DNA of 64,000 bases from Eumeta japonica (GCA_005406025.1 BGZK01000003.1:186001-250000), one strand, 5' to 3'; shown: positions 32,731 to 45,504, numbered from the stretch's first letter. Notes: generated from the sequence alone by a model not told the origin. Translations and numbers: made by a program.

Positions 32731-33915
32731 CATTATTAATAATTCAACTATTGTTGTATTGTTAAAAATTACAAATTTTTACCAATCAACCGAACTAAAA
32801 AGTGATAAGTAAATATAGTTAAAAAAAACTAAAAAACACGCTTTTAAAGCACATTATATAATCTGCAATTTTATTTAAGCAATAAATGGCAATGGACATA
32901 ACCAATTCGACTAATCGGATAGTTTTTTTTTCGTAATACTTTCGTTTCATTGCAATCGTATACAATTTAATTTGAAAAGAGCTTATTCCCTTAGGAATAT
33001 CACTCTTTTTTTTAAGGAAATACTGTACTCTGAACGAGTGGTGAAATCGTTTTACAATAATGTATTTCGAGAATTATGTATAGCCTATAAAGATATTTTT
33101 AAATTTGTATCATTTATCCCGGTTCTAGTTTTAATGATGGACCTAATCCAGTTAACGCTAAAAGGACAATAAAAAAAAATGACATTCATATTTGGACCTC
33201 CTAAGGTGTAAGAGTGCAAAATTATTGATGTCAATTTAATGGAAAAATATGATACTTTGTAACGAATTATTGCCGACAACTATTTAATATTATTTGTTCT
33301 AGTAATAATAAATAAATATTATGACTAATTGATACTATTACCAATCAGGATGAAAGTTGTCAGTAATCAGCTCTGAATGTTGAAGATTGCTGTATTTTTA
33401 TCATCTATGATTGGCAATAGTTGACAGTCCAATTTCGTAGTAAAAAAGGGCGAACCCCATGTTGTAAAATGCAAATAAATTCAACTTAGTCTTATATATG
33501 TATTGCTTAAATACGTAATAAATTATTTCCCTTTTATAGGATTCTGAAAAAGCGAGTCTGATATAGATTATCCCCATAATACAGATCACAGGTTTGCAAA
33601 ATTATAGAGGAATAAATTTGCTTTTTTTTTTGATTTTGTTGCTCCTAGTTCTATGGCACTGATAATTATTAAAATATGTATATTCGTTTCCATTATATTC
33701 CGAGATACAATATTGTATGTAATATTTTATGAAAATCGCGTTTAAACTATTCTTGATTCGGGAATGACAAACCCACAAATAAATACAGTAATTTAGGCGT
33801 ATATTAGCGTTTATGCTCCCAGCGTAGCGCCGAATGACCGCGGGGTAACTTGACATATCAATGTGGTTCTGCTGTCAGTAACCAATTGCTGACTTTTTTT
33901 CGTGGGAAAATCCTC
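32731..33915. other. AT-rich DNA without a supported gene
   Basis: Short opposed frames (for example 32972-33172 and 33602-33856) have no domain and no splice support. Confidence 0.5.
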
Positions 33916-34820
33916 ATGGATATCAATAGCTCGGGGACGGCCCACCGGGTCGTGTCGCATTTCTATTGACTAAAACTTCATACTGATTTTCCTTTGTTTT
34001 TGTGTCCAAATTTCAGAAATATATGCTAGTGTATTCGTTCGATGTCTCGGCGAAGACAGATAGCTGCCTCTGCCTCGGCTAGTTCCTCCTCTTGTACTAG
34101 TCTACTGTACTGACGGTTAAAAGGCAGAGTGCAAGACGCCGAGTAACTTTAAGGTTGTATGGCAAACTTTTCCAAGGCTATAACAGCCGCTTTCGAAGCC
34201 GTGTTAAAGGGGCTGGAGCAACGCTGTCTTGCGGCTCGTTAGACAGGCAGCGAATATTCGGTGGGGAGCTGTCCTATCGATGTCATTGCATCACTTAATT
34301 TCACTAATTGACTTCCTCTTAGAAGATTCGTACTGAACTTCACGAATCGTCACTGCCGATTATCATTGCATGATGACCGTCAACGAAAAGTCGTCATCTA
34401 ATACCAGACTACGTTTCATCACTATCACGATACCTCCAGGAATTGTTTTGTACTTAAGTGCTTTCAAAAGTAGAAAAAATCTCAAATCTATGTTATTGAT
34501 ATCAAAAAATTTCGTTAGACATCTTCTATATCAAATAGCTATACGATATCGTCGCTTTCAGAGAGCTGATTCATCTCACGAGCGTCTCGAACCATAGGCC
34601 CCGAAAGCAGCTGGCAAACCCTTTATCAGTGAAATACAAACTTCCTTAATCTCTCGGTCAAATTAAAGCCGAATGAGCGAGGGAATAAAATGAAAGTTCG
34701 TAGTCTCAGAACCGCGTGGGGCGAGTTCGAAGATATTTCGGCGCCCGAGACCGCGTCCGTACGAGCGCTTGCGGATGCTCGGAATCGACTTAACCCGTAC
34801 TTAAAATGAGCGGTTACGGC
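33916..34820. other. Moderately G+C-rich non-coding tract
   Basis: Two G+C-richer parts (33925-34290; 34690-34800) contain 'ctcggggacggcccaccggg', 'tcggcgcccgagaccgcg' and scattered ATTA words ('ttaatttcactaattgac'). The ORF 34370-34597 is unrecognised. It looks more like conserved non-coding DNA than genes. Confidence 0.3.
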
Positions 34821-35639
34821 TTAAATTTGCCTTATCGAGTACTAGTCAAGTTATGTTTGCAACTAGCGAATTGTTATCGTTTTGTCTAATTTTCGGTAGT
34901 AACTTTGAATTTGAGCATTTGATTAAGTTAAGCGTCGGTTCTTTAATAGTTATGGTGTTTATTACAATGATGTTTCTAATAACTATAGATTTAATCTATT
35001 TTCATTGGGCTAGCTGCATTTAATTCTAATTTACATTTCTATATTTGATTATGTCTTGAATCGTTATTGTTTGTTTTGTGGTTTCTTGAATGCACATGTA
35101 TTTCACAATTATTTTTTTTAATTATGCGGATATATATTATTACTTTTATGTTTTAATACAAAATAAATGTAGAGTCGTCTCGTGCTTGTTTTTATGCATG
35201 TCCCATCGTACGTGGTCAATTTTTAAATAGTTGATATACCTGAGAAAAAAAAAACAAGAAGTGTTCATCCTCGTAAACAAATATTCGTCTACCATTCCTG
35301 TACTCTTGTTGATATCAGATAAATATGTGTGCCGCACAATTTTTTTTTAGTAAATATTTTGCTTCTGGCTTATATCAAATTTCTCAAATAACATTCCTTA
35401 TTTTTTTTTATAAATATGAGTAATAAAAAAAAACGATTTGAAAAATAATTTTATCAGATCTCCATTGGCGAAAATATTTTTTTTTGAAGGTTTTTGTAGT
35501 GTTAAGATACAGATCTCAATATTGAAAATACATTTTTTAATGTGATCGTAATTGAACGTTTGGTAGACAATTAATGGTTATTTATTGACAATTAAACAAA
35601 ATAGCGAAAAAGTTTCTGTGTATGTAAGCGACGAACGCT

Positions 35640-35835
35640 TCAAGTATAATGTAGTTGAATAGTGAGGCACACGCAGTACTACACTCACACGGAGATACAT
35701 CGATTTATATATTATACACTCCACGCGTACACAGGAAGTGACGAAGAGGTGTTATGACGGCGCAAGTGTGAGTCACGTCGTGTACCGTCACGGCATACGA
35801 GCCGGTCTTATTTGCAAGGCGCGCCTATAGATGTT
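35640..35835. promoter_or_regulatory. G+C-rich patch with gtcacgtc/cgtcacgg words
   Basis: Includes 'gagtcacgtcgtgtaccgtc' and 'acggcatacgagccgg' plus an AscI-like 'aaggcgcgcct' palindrome, flanked by AT-rich DNA. Non-coding; regulatory role inferred from composition only. Confidence 0.25.
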
Positions 35836-35954
35836 TTATATAAAAAAATTAAGAAGTAGGACTGGTCAACTATCGAATGTCCTACTCTAACCTAATTTTA
35901 GTGTAAGTAATTGCAAAAGGGTATTTGTTTATGTACATATGGTACGTAAAGGTA

Positions 35955-36226
35955 CAGGTTGGATTTTATCATGCATCTTATCGCAAAAATTCATAATCTC
36001 CTCCCTTTGTAAGACAATTTTGCATGAGAAAACCATAGACATGAAGTAGCTGTTTCTGAGAAAAATAGTTTAGAAAATCTACGTAGAAATGTTTCGTACT
36101 GACAGTCTTAGAAAAGGTAACACTTAGGTATTGCGCCGCAGCGCGGCACACGGCCGGCTACTCGATCACGCCCGCGCTTGGTGACCGGCCGAGCATTTAT
36201 TAGGGTTGTGTCTATATTATTTTATG
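35955..36226. mobile_element. MITE copy 2, reverse of the 17.6-kb copy
   Basis: From 'caggttggattttatcatgc' through a CpG-rich core (gcgccgcagcgcggcac) to 'gtgtctatattattttatg', this is colinear with the reverse complement of 17985-17710. The second terminal inverted repeat is absent, so the copy is truncated at its right end. Confidence 0.75.
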
Positions 36227-36354
36227 TTATTCATAAGCATATTTGTTTTATATTCATTTTATATTTAATAAAGTATATTCAGTTTATCCTCATTGTTCCT
36301 TAAAAAATACTTTTAATAACGCCTGTTAATTTATTTTAAAATATTTTATATTTT

Positions 36355-36602
36355 GCGTTAATACGGACTCATCGGGGCCGTAAATGGACGCGCGCGCGTT
36401 TTCACGCGTACGGCGTATGCTGAAAAGGCTATCCGTCGTGATAAACCGCCGCGATTGCGTAAAACCCGTGAAAAATAACATCGACCCGACACGTCGGAGG
36501 TAACGATCGGACATCTGCGGCGTGTGTTGACCGACGACTTTGTCGGGGCGGCTCGTGACGTATGGCGGGCGAGATCGGACGTGAGCGCCGCGCACGCGCC
36601 CC
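36355..36602. promoter_or_regulatory. Dense CpG island
   Basis: One of the most CpG-rich tracts in the window (cgcgcgcgttttcacgcg; gcgccgcgcacgcgccccgc), starting and stopping sharply. It contains 'ggccgtaaatgg' and 'gtgataaaccgcc', similar to posterior Hox/Caudal-type TTTAC sites. An opposing frame of 89 codons (36326-36595, minus) crosses it without a recognisable domain. Confidence 0.3.
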
Positions 36603-36604
36603 GC

Positions 36605-38035
36605 TATTTATTTGAAACGTAAATGTATATAAATTATAGTATAATTGTAAGCAATGGGTAAAAAAAAAAAATATTTTTATAAGGGAAGCGACTTAATTGC
36701 AATTCAGGAAATGCCTGCCAAAAACAAGGAAAGACATCCAAAACGCACTGAATTTGTAAAACTGATTAGGTCTGTATGCGCGTAACTCGCAAATATTTAG
36801 ACTGGCGAATGAAAAGGGATGAACCAATTTTATTGAATTATAATCTGATAGAACCGAATGTAATATTTTTTGCATTTCTCATTTGATTTTAATCAATTTA
36901 TTTAACAACTGTCCCAGTTATTACACTACAGCTGGAAATTTTTATTAAAGCCTGGACATTGCATGGAAACGTTAAAAACACATTAGAAGGGTTAACAGCA
37001 ATAAACGAAGAAAAAATAATTGTTTTAAGGCAATTTGTCTGAATGTATGTTTGTTTATTGCTGTTTGTATATCGTCCGTTCCCTATCACGTACAACCGCT
37101 CGAGCAGCTTTTGTACAGCTTAACAAAAACGTGCGGTTCGATAGTTTGCGAATAGTACCTTTGCAGTTGCATTACGTAGGATTTAGTACGACGATAGAGT
37201 ATTTATATGTTTGGATATCGATAAATCGAAAACTGAAACAAGGTTATGTGCAAGTTAACGCTGAAAAAGTTGCTAGATGAACAATACTAAAAAAAAATGT
37301 TTCAATGCATTTCACCATTAAAATAATTAATAAAATTTTTATCGTCATGTTAAAACTGTTGTTATCACTTAATATTGCATTAAATTCTTTTTGTGCAGTG
37401 TTATTTATGCTTTATTTTACATTAAAATGCTTTTTTTTGTATTTATCATTTTATCGTCACTACTATATTTATATACGCATTGATTTTTAATCTTTCAACT
37501 ATTGTGATTTAAATTTCTCTATAGGAATGCATGACAGACTTCTATCGATATTGAAAGCTCTAGCTTTTGCTTCCGTTCTCAGGGTTTCCCGCCTCTTTGT
37601 TTGATTGATTTAGTACATAACAATAATAGTTCAATACAAACACCTAGGAACCTATTATATTTCAAGAATTGCTTAAATAAAAGACAAAAAAATATATATA
37701 ATGCAAAGCCGGCAAGGCATGTGAGCGAAGACGAGAGTACAGCTTGCATTTGATCAATGTACGATGATAAAGTAGTTAAGCAACCCTTTTTATTTGACTT
37801 GTGCACGAATGTACAGACAAAAAATTTTTACAGATTTATTCCAGTTGCTACAGATTGGAATATTATATATAAAAAAAAGAATGGAAACATTTAAATATAA
37901 TGTTTCTGGGATTCCATAGGTACGTGGCGACGCGAGCGTTTCATGTCGCTGCATAGTTTTATTAATAAATAGCCAGCAAGCGTATAATGGCGTATAAGAG
38001 TCTCTGCAATGACGCCTCTGTGGAAAGTGGGCCTT
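36605..38035. other. AT-rich DNA without a supported gene
   Basis: Only short chance frames; several poly-A/T runs. Nothing else seen. Confidence 0.5.
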
Positions 38036-38200
38036 AGAAGCCTGATTTTTTTACAGTTTTAAGGGACTGCAGACGCAAATATTTCATGACAATTTCAACT
38101 TGATACCTGCACGCGTTCCTGTAAAAACGGATTTTGACAGACGGACAGACAGACATCGAAGTGAACTCATAAGGTGTATTAAAGGTACGCAACGTTAAAA
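38036..38200 (+). repeat. Interspersed repeat tail ('gacagacggacagacagac')
   Basis: 'cgcgttcctgtaaaaacgg' followed by 'gacagacggacagacagaca' and 'cgaagtgaactcataagg' is the typical tail of common lepidopteran dispersed repeats. Confidence 0.5.
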
Positions 38201-38839
38201 ACGGAATGCTTATAAGATTTACCGTGTGTCTTTCTGTACGTCACAGTCAATTTGCCCCAAATATACTGGACCGATCAAGTGGAAAACTTGGTATTCACAT
38301 GAATTCTTGTGACTAAGCACGAACGTGTAACATAAATAAATTAATTTTGAACATAGGTGTTAGATTGGAGGCCAAATTATAAAATTAAATAAAAATTGTG
38401 AAAACTGCATCGTGCGACATATCAAATAAAAGGACTTTTTGTGACCGTCCTAAATAGATTTTCTATATTATTCTATAATTTTTGAATAGATAGTTTCATT
38501 TAAAAATATAGATAAAAATTGATTATTCCTCTCTGAAAAAAGAAATAGAGAAAACGTTTTCAATGTAGATTGGAAGAAAGCCAATAAAAAGACTACCGTT
38601 AAAAATAACATCATAAATCTCTCAATATTGTGCGTACAAACTTACATTTGCAGTTTTTCAGTTACCACAAACAAATATAGGTCAGACCAAAAGAAATATG
38701 GTAGATAATATATACGACGTACTGAACCTCTCCCTGCAAGTTCAACACGAACTTGTCCGGTTTTTATTTCTAATTTCGTTACGAGACTGCCAAAAGAATG
38801 AGTCGTGAAAAATATACGTCTCTAAAAGCAATTCAATCA

Positions 38840-39150
38840 ATACGGCCGCTGGAATATAGCGCGCCTCACAAACGGAGCGATCGCAATAAGACAATTAAAA
38901 CGGGCGCCCTTATCTTTATCGATACGTCCGGAAATTAGTTTTATAGACGATCTAATTCACCCTGACCCGTCGAATGTTTGAAATTCCAATAGCGGGCCGC
39001 GGATTAAAAAGTCCATTTCCTCCGCCGGAGGCATAATGGGGAGCAAGATGAATGGCGCCCCCGGGGAGCGCCACCTCGGGGGCCGCCACTTCGCGGCGGC
39101 GGCGTACACACATGGCGTGGTGGCGCCGCTCGGGCGACACATTATATTAA
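38840..39150. promoter_or_regulatory. CpG-rich island with short palindromes
   Basis: Dense CpG (ggcgcccccggggagcgcc; cgccacttcgcggcggcgg) preceded by 'aagacaattaaaacggg' and 'cttatctttatcgatacg'. It contains the palindrome cctccgccggagg. Frames on both strands cross it, including a 38-codon plus-strand ATG frame from 39049, but none shows a domain. It looks like a conserved regulatory element; this is inference. Confidence 0.3.
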
Positions 39151-39439
39151 AACGTCTTTAAAATCCTTAATCCTTATCCTAGAAATAAATTTTACTCCGA
39201 TTTGAATAAATCTACGAGATTAATTCATTGGATTGTTCATAAATTAAAGTAAAGGCGGACTATAAAAGGAGTTTTGTACGTTTTTGTCTAAAGTGAGTAA
39301 TTCTTATATGTATATGTATATGTATGTATCTCGAAAACGTTTCTAATATTTCGATGTAAACTTATACTTTCAGAGCGTTATATAAATTTCTATAGAAAAA
39401 CGTGATAGTATGTATTCTCATATTTATTGTTGGAAATTG

Positions 39440-39586
39440 TAGGTAGTTATCTAAATTCAGCACTCCGATGCGCGCGCGCGCTTCGATGTCGGGTGCTCGG
39501 CAGGTACTGATTTTCAGGTTTCCTTTTCAAGCGCGGCGGCGCAGCGCCGAGCGGCGGTGGCATCGATAGTGAGCGTGCAAATTGAG
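39440..39586 (+). CDS. Candidate exon (39518-39586) with strong donor in a CpG-rich block
   Basis: A strong donor (attgag|gtaagt at 39586/39587) ends a G+C-rich block. An acceptor-like 'gattttcag' ending at 39517 would make a 69-bp exon, open in phase 0 only (VSFSSAAAQRRAAVASIVSV then QIE). Alternatively the block from about 39460 is a first, untranslated exon: two in-frame ATGs (39469 and 39487) start a 34-codon upstream frame that closes at TAG before the donor. An alternating gcgcgcgc run lies just 5'. No partner exon was found within the next 2 kb, which is repeat-poor and AT-rich. I favour a 5' UTR exon. Confidence 0.35.
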
Positions 39587-39589
39587 GTA

Positions 39590-41730
39590 AGTAGACTTTC
39601 TCCTAATTTATTTAGGTATTATATTCATCGCTACAGAAATGGACAAGCAATCTTTCTCACGGTAAATTATATTTCCCGCCAAAGTCGAAAGACGTCGAGC
39701 GAAGCTTGGTTGCATAGGTACTAATTTTTTAAGTACAGGATCCTACACGATGTCACGGTGTGTTTCCAAGTGATTACTTCAACGTTTTACAACTCTGGTT
39801 TTGATATGCCAGGTATTTATAGAAATATTTTGACCATAATTTAAATGACCTTTAGTTTATTTATAATAGTTTTTAAATTCAGATATACTGAAGTATATAT
39901 TTGACTAAATCAATTTATGCGCAACTCTGCATATACTGTTCGAAAATGTCTTTAAATCTGCTAGAATACACGCTTGAAAATCAATTGCTGTTGGAGCTTT
40001 TTATATTAGTTGCTTGTATAGGATTAATGAAACTTTCGAATATCGGGAATATGGGCGTAAAATAAACTTTACGACGTACTTTTCTCAAAAAGGTTGAGCT
40101 TTAAAACAAAAGTGTCGTTACTTTTTGAATAATAACAATTTGAATTTTAAAGATGAACGAATAAATTAATTTGGAAATGTTCATTAAAACTTTAAATTTT
40201 TTTATATTTTTGTTGAAAAACTTTGCATCCAAGAGGCATTTGCAGCTTGACGTGGTATATTTTGTTATAGTTAAACAGTAAACACTAAATAAAAGTTCTA
40301 AATGTGATATAAGATTATAAAGTGTTCTTGACGATAGCGGTTGTACATGGAGTTTAACTGTGTATTGCGGTAAGTTCAAATCAGAAGAAAAAATATTTCT
40401 GAAAATTTTCCTTATTCTGTAAATTGATATCTATTACATTGAAGTTCTTCCTAAGTGGTCAACTAAGAAAAATAAAAACAAATTTAGTTGGTAGTTTGTA
40501 ATTTGAAAATCAATAAAAAACATTTGACGCGGGATAAAATGCCTACAAAATTGAAGGATACCTGTGACGAATGCGCAAAAACTACATTACTTACTTAAAA
40601 TGATCAAAGAAGAGAATCGTATATGTTACGAGACATTCTGTTACAAAGATTGAGAACAAGAACAGTGAAACAGTAAGACAAGAATAAAAACAGTCAAGGG
40701 AACAAATGTAAGCAAAGCCCAAATGCGTAAGCGATTACATTAAAAGAAAATCGTCCATAGAGTGAGAAACCAAATACCTACTTATGGTTCGACATCAAGA
40801 TGTACAAAACATTATCGAAAACTTTTTACAGAGGTATAGTACAGAGCAATTATCTAGACAATACTTATCTTTTTTTCCATGAAAGTGGACCAAATAAAAA
40901 TGTAGCTATTACAAAATCCAGGGAAGATGTTAGATAGGCATGGTAAAGAAATGCAGTTCAGATAAGTTCAAAATTCAGTCAGACCACCGGCAACTCCTGC
41001 TTCACTCAAACCTCACCTTATAAAAAATAAATAAAGTAACCCACCAAGAAGTCTAAAAATATATATTTATAATATATAAATGAAGTTTGTGAATTAATGT
41101 GATTTTAGTTCAGAGTGACCTAATACAAAATGTAGGAATTCAGTTACTACCCTACATATATTTATAAAAACCCTTAAGCCACGGCTAAAATTTTAGTATA
41201 CATATTGTTCGAAAGCGTGCACAGTAATGGAGACACAGCCGTACAAACACGAATTGATCCGTGCACCGGAAAGGAACGCATCTCACACAATATTCTGCCG
41301 TGTTCCACAAAGGTGCACATGACGCGGAACGTGTCAATGTGATTGTGTTCAGTAGTAGCGCACGTCGTTACTCTCATTCTACAGTTCACGCGGGCGAAGT
41401 TGCGGAAAAAGAAAAAGTTATTAAGAAATAGTTCTGGAATTATTGACGGCAGACTGTCTATGTAAAAGAAGTAGAAAAGGCTAAATTTTTATATTAATAT
41501 AGTGCTTTTTAAAATGCGCGAAACAAAATAAAAATGAATTGACTTAGCGTAGGTTATCTTACTTGATAAGACAATTACATGTCTTCTTGTGGTCCATACT
41601 TGTATGTATCTAAATATCTAACTGTATAATCATTACGATTAATTGACTAACTGAATGATGCTGAAAATCGATGAACATGGTCGAACCGGAAGTTAACAAG
41701 ATGTTAAATAATAAAGTAACATAATTACTT
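39590..41730. other. AT-rich DNA without a supported gene
   Basis: Chance frames at 40101-40379 (minus) and 41174-41389 (minus). 40540-41000 is more balanced in composition but no frame or domain could be followed. Confidence 0.45.
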
Positions 41731-41733
41731 ATC

Positions 41734-43500
41734 CTAAATCATCACAAAATCTAGATAATTTAAAATAGGTACTTCTAAGACGACCGGAATCGCTATTTCA
41801 GTATAAAAAATTAAATATTTGAATTCCTTTAGGCCCCCAATCATATTACGTCCTAAGATGACATCTTGAGTTGGTGCAGTAATATACGCGCTAGCGAAGT
41901 ATTTTATTTTGCAAATATTCAACTGTACTCTAAACTGCTCCGATTCAGTTTCCAGAGTAATCTCCATTACTAATCGTACTTTCTTTCGATCGACTAGTTA
42001 TTACAATATAATCAGCATATGCGTTAGCTGAGATATTGTAGCCGATGAGTTTCATAAGATTGAGTTTACGTGTTACGGCTTCTAGTACTAGCTGGAACAT
42101 GACTGTTGGCAGAGCATCGTTCATCCCGGAGGCTATTGGGAACGGCTCAGACTGTTCTTTCTGTACAGCGACTATGGGCTTAGAATCCCGCATTGTCGCA
42201 TTCACAAGGCGTACAATCTTGCTAGATACTCCCAGTACCAACATACTTTAAAGGATTCGGTTGCGGCTGACGTTGTCAGAAGCCTGTTTGTAGTTGACGA
42301 AAAGGTAGTGTAAATCGATACCATATTCGTAGGGTTTCTCTAGCGTCTGTCGCTTTTGGTAGATTTGGTCAGTGGTGGAGCGATTCAATCTAAAACTACA
42401 TTGATATTCGTTCAAGATTTCTTCGGCGTAATTCTTCGGCCTCATATAGACTACCTCCGAGAAAACCTTGTATGCATCCGATAAAATGGTGATACCTCGG
42501 TAACTACAATAGACTATAACTATAATAGACTGTTTAGTTCCCTTTTTTGAATATGGGTACTATGACATACAGATGCCATTCTTGGGACATTTTTTCTGCT
42601 ACCCAGATCTTTTTGATGGGCAAATATCGTCTTTCCTCACGGGCAGGTCCTTCAGCTTTCAGTATTTCTGAGGCGATGGTGTCTAAACCTGCTTCCTTGT
42701 TATTAATCTATAGCATGATATTCCAGTAATACATTTTCATACCTCAGTTAGGGTTGACTCTGGTAATTATTGCTTGACGTTATAATAGATAGGTACATCA
42801 GGTCTAGTTGGCCTTTCAGTTGTATAGGTTGGAGCAGTGGTTGAAAATTTTCTTTCCATCTATTACAATCTGGTGATTTTCGTAGAGGGCATCGTCGTTG
42901 CTATTGAGTATCGTAGTTATACGCCGCGAGTGAACTTTGCGGAGGATAGCGACACATTTGAAGAAACTTTGAGAGAGATTACGCTCCCACATGTCTTCCA
43001 GATCTTGGACCCGATTATTCTCTAAGGTGCGCTTTTTCTTTCAAACCGTTTTGTAAATAATGTAGTTTGACTTTGTTCCTTCTTTACATTTTTTTTTTAT
43101 ATACTCTAAAACGTCAAGCTCGTTGTGGTCTGGTATGGAATCATATGTTTTCTGTAGCTCTTCATAAAAGCGTTTTTGTCTTCATCGCTGATATCTTGGA
43201 TTGGGGCATACCTGTAGATGTATGATGCGTTGTAGAGACGTCGTCACGACAGAGTAGTCGCTCATTAATCTTTTTGAATCCCAGTATCGAGTTTTATCGA
43301 GTTTCTTGGTGGCGATGAAGGTTGTTCCGTACAATTCTTGTTTCGTAACGCCTGTGTAGTAAATTCGGGCTTTTAATATTGCCAAATCCTTTCCATTTAA
43401 TTTCTTGCAGGGATTTTAGGTCTTTGTAACTTTTTAGTATATTGGCTGATTGAATTAATTTTACAGTTTGTAGCATTGTCTGCACATTCCACGTTCTAAT
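41734..43500 (-). pseudogene. Internally decayed LINE ORF2 (endonuclease to reverse transcriptase)
   Basis: Read on the minus strand, N to C: an APE-type endonuclease start (QTMLQTVKLIQSANILKSYK then SLQEIKWKGFGNI, 43.3-43.5 kb), VTKQELYGTTFIATKKLDK, a heavily broken middle, then reverse transcriptase blocks ILNEYQCSFRLNRSTTDQIY, EYGIDLHYLFVNYKQASD, and NISANAYADYIVITSRSKES (GAT codon at 42011-42013). These match arthropod LINE ORF2 proteins. Two motifs that normally carry catalytic Asp are altered: the FVDYKQAFD block reads FVNYKQASD and the YADD box reads YADY. Many frameshifts and stops, and a length of about 1.8 kb against roughly 3 kb for an intact ORF2, confirm a dead copy. Confidence 0.8.
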
Positions 43501-44152
43501 TCGTATTCGTAGTCATTCGTCCTTTATTCCATGTCGTGGTATTTGTAAGTTAAGAAATCCGATTTTCTTCGGTGTGGATTTCTCAACTTACTGTCTTTTA
43601 AACATTATGCGTGATTAGCCTATCCATGAACCCTATTCTTCTATCCGGGCTTGTGACCAGTAGCGCCGTCGAAAAAGGACATTGGCAAAGTTCACGATTC
43701 GTATATTGCCATAAATTGTCGTATCTCTTTAATTCGCTGCCGAGATTGCGATGCTTAGACAATAATTTCCAATAATCACGATTCAGATCATAAACGATTC
43801 ATTCGATGGCATACGTGATTACAGATATTAATTTTTATTTTACAGTTTAAAGTGGGTTTTATTCTATAAAAGTGTTAAGTAAAAGAAAAATAATTTAAGT
43901 TACCTAAAATTGACATGAATAATAAAAATAGTTTATATATGTACAAGGACCTACACCGCAAATACGTTCACAAGGCTTCTCAAGGTACAAATTAAAAGGG
44001 CGGCAGAGCGATGTTGCCATCTGTTATCGGCTACCAGTTGCGTAACCAAACGAGAACCTTCGCGGACAAATTTTGTTGTACATTTTTGTGACTTTTTTAT
44101 TTCCTGAAAGACTATTTTCAACTCTTCTTGACTAAATTACGTTAACGATTAA

Positions 44153-44188
44153 CGTTCAAGCACGTAATTAAAATTACGTGCCTGAACG
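44153..44188. repeat. 17-bp hairpin (cgttcaagcacgtaatt)
   Basis: 44153-44169 pairs with 44172-44188 (aattacgtgcctgaacg) with one mismatch and a 2-base spacer. Not part of a recognised element. Confidence 0.8.
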
Positions 44189-44274
44189 ATTGATAATAAA
44201 TACAAGCTAAGTAAGGTTACCTTGTTCGGTAAGAAAAATCAGCTCCGTTTTTTGTTTAGTTAACTATATAAAAA

Positions 44275-44475
44275 CGCCCAAGTGATTTTTTTAGTTATTT
44301 TTAAAAGTTCTGTACATTCGAGAATACAAAAATCACTCGCGTGTCTGTTTGTCCGTCTAACATTGTTCTCTTTAAATACTTCTTGAAAAAAGTTGAAATT
44401 CGATACATGTAGTTAGGTTGGCTCGTCTAATTACTGGCGCGTAGCGGAGAGTTTTAATTCTGAGAACAAATTAGA
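44275..44475. repeat. Interspersed repeat fragment
   Basis: 'gtgtctgtttgtccgtctaac' followed by 'cttcttgaaaaaagttgaaa' and 'ggctcgtctaattactgg' resembles common lepidopteran dispersed repeats. 44476-45240 is AT-rich with nothing recognised. Confidence 0.35.
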
Positions 44476-45302
44476 AACTCACATGATGCATCTAGTGAAA
44501 GTGGTCGATGTACACATTTTTTTACATATCATTTTATATCGCACACATAATTCAAGAGAATTCGAGCATTCCTTCTATAAAGAGAGAGATCGAAAACCTC
44601 TGAATGTTTAGAGTTTAACATTTTGAAAAAATACAAAATATAATACAACACTTATTGTTCACGGCAAAACTTAACCAAAATGTTAAATTCTTAGCTTTCC
44701 ATTGGAAGTAAATAGCATTTATTTCCGAGAGAAAAATTAAATAGGAGAAAACCTTATATCTCTCCGTTTTAGTCTACTTAATCATTAATAGATAACATAA
44801 TTAGAAGTAATAAATAAAGCAATGAGTACGGGACCCTTTCCAACCAAACCCGACGCGCACTTGACATCTTTTATATTTAAGCTCTATTATTGGAAACTTA
44901 TATTTTTTTAACTTGGTCAAATTATATAATACATATTTTATTACTATAGGAGAATTTAAGGGCTTATCGCAAATTATTTTGAATTACTTAATTAATTGAC
45001 GGTCCATAGGTGAATATAATTAGAATAAAATTGAGTCAATAAAGCACTTTTAAAGGTTAATTCAAACTTCACACCAAATACATTTTCAGGTAGTTGATGG
45101 GTTTGGATATACCTGCATACGCTATACGAGCGAAAGACTGGGGGCGATATAATGATATTAATAAAGTGGTCTCACGGCTAAACTTAGCAAGGATCTAGCA
45201 AAAGTAAAGGTACATACACAATCATAAATGTTGTCCGATTAGCGACAATTCATATATTTGTACTGTATTTTTTTCATTTATAAATTCAAGTTCTTTTCTC
45301 AG

Positions 45303-45448
45303 ACAAGGCTGAAGAAGAAGGTCGAGACCACAGATTTCCACAAGATACGATTTATGGACACCTCTCTCGCTTCACTGACGTCCATCAATGCGAGCTCCTC
45401 GGTTTTGGGTGTTCAAAATTTGACTCATTTTAACATGCCACCAATTTG
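45303..45448 (+). CDS. Candidate internal coding exon, best splice pair in the window
   Basis: A textbook acceptor with pyrimidine tract (caagttcttttctcag, ending 45302) and a donor (atttg|gtgagc at 45448/45449) bound 146 bases with one frame open throughout. It reads TRLKKKVETTDFHKIRFMDT, then SLASLTSINASSSVLGVQNL and THFNMPPI, leaving in phase 2; read through, the frame meets TGA within the donor. Codon choice and amino-acid mix are protein-like and the exon is G+C-richer than its flanks. There is no known motif; the basic start and Ser/Thr-rich middle do not identify a family. Partner exons were not found. This and the 5.7/6.4 kb pair are the strongest hints of a host gene. Confidence 0.45.
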
Positions 45449-45504
45449 GTGAGCGCAAGATTTTCTAGAGCGATTCCTTCAATACGCATATTCGTTCTAT
45501 AGAT

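Noticed and set aside
35100..35640. Possible gene in an AT-rich stretch
   Set aside because: Only homopolymer-rich chance frames.
40540..40620. Cys-spaced peptide TCDECAKTT suggestive of a chemosensory protein
   Set aside because: The surrounding residues do not follow the family and the frame closes at once.
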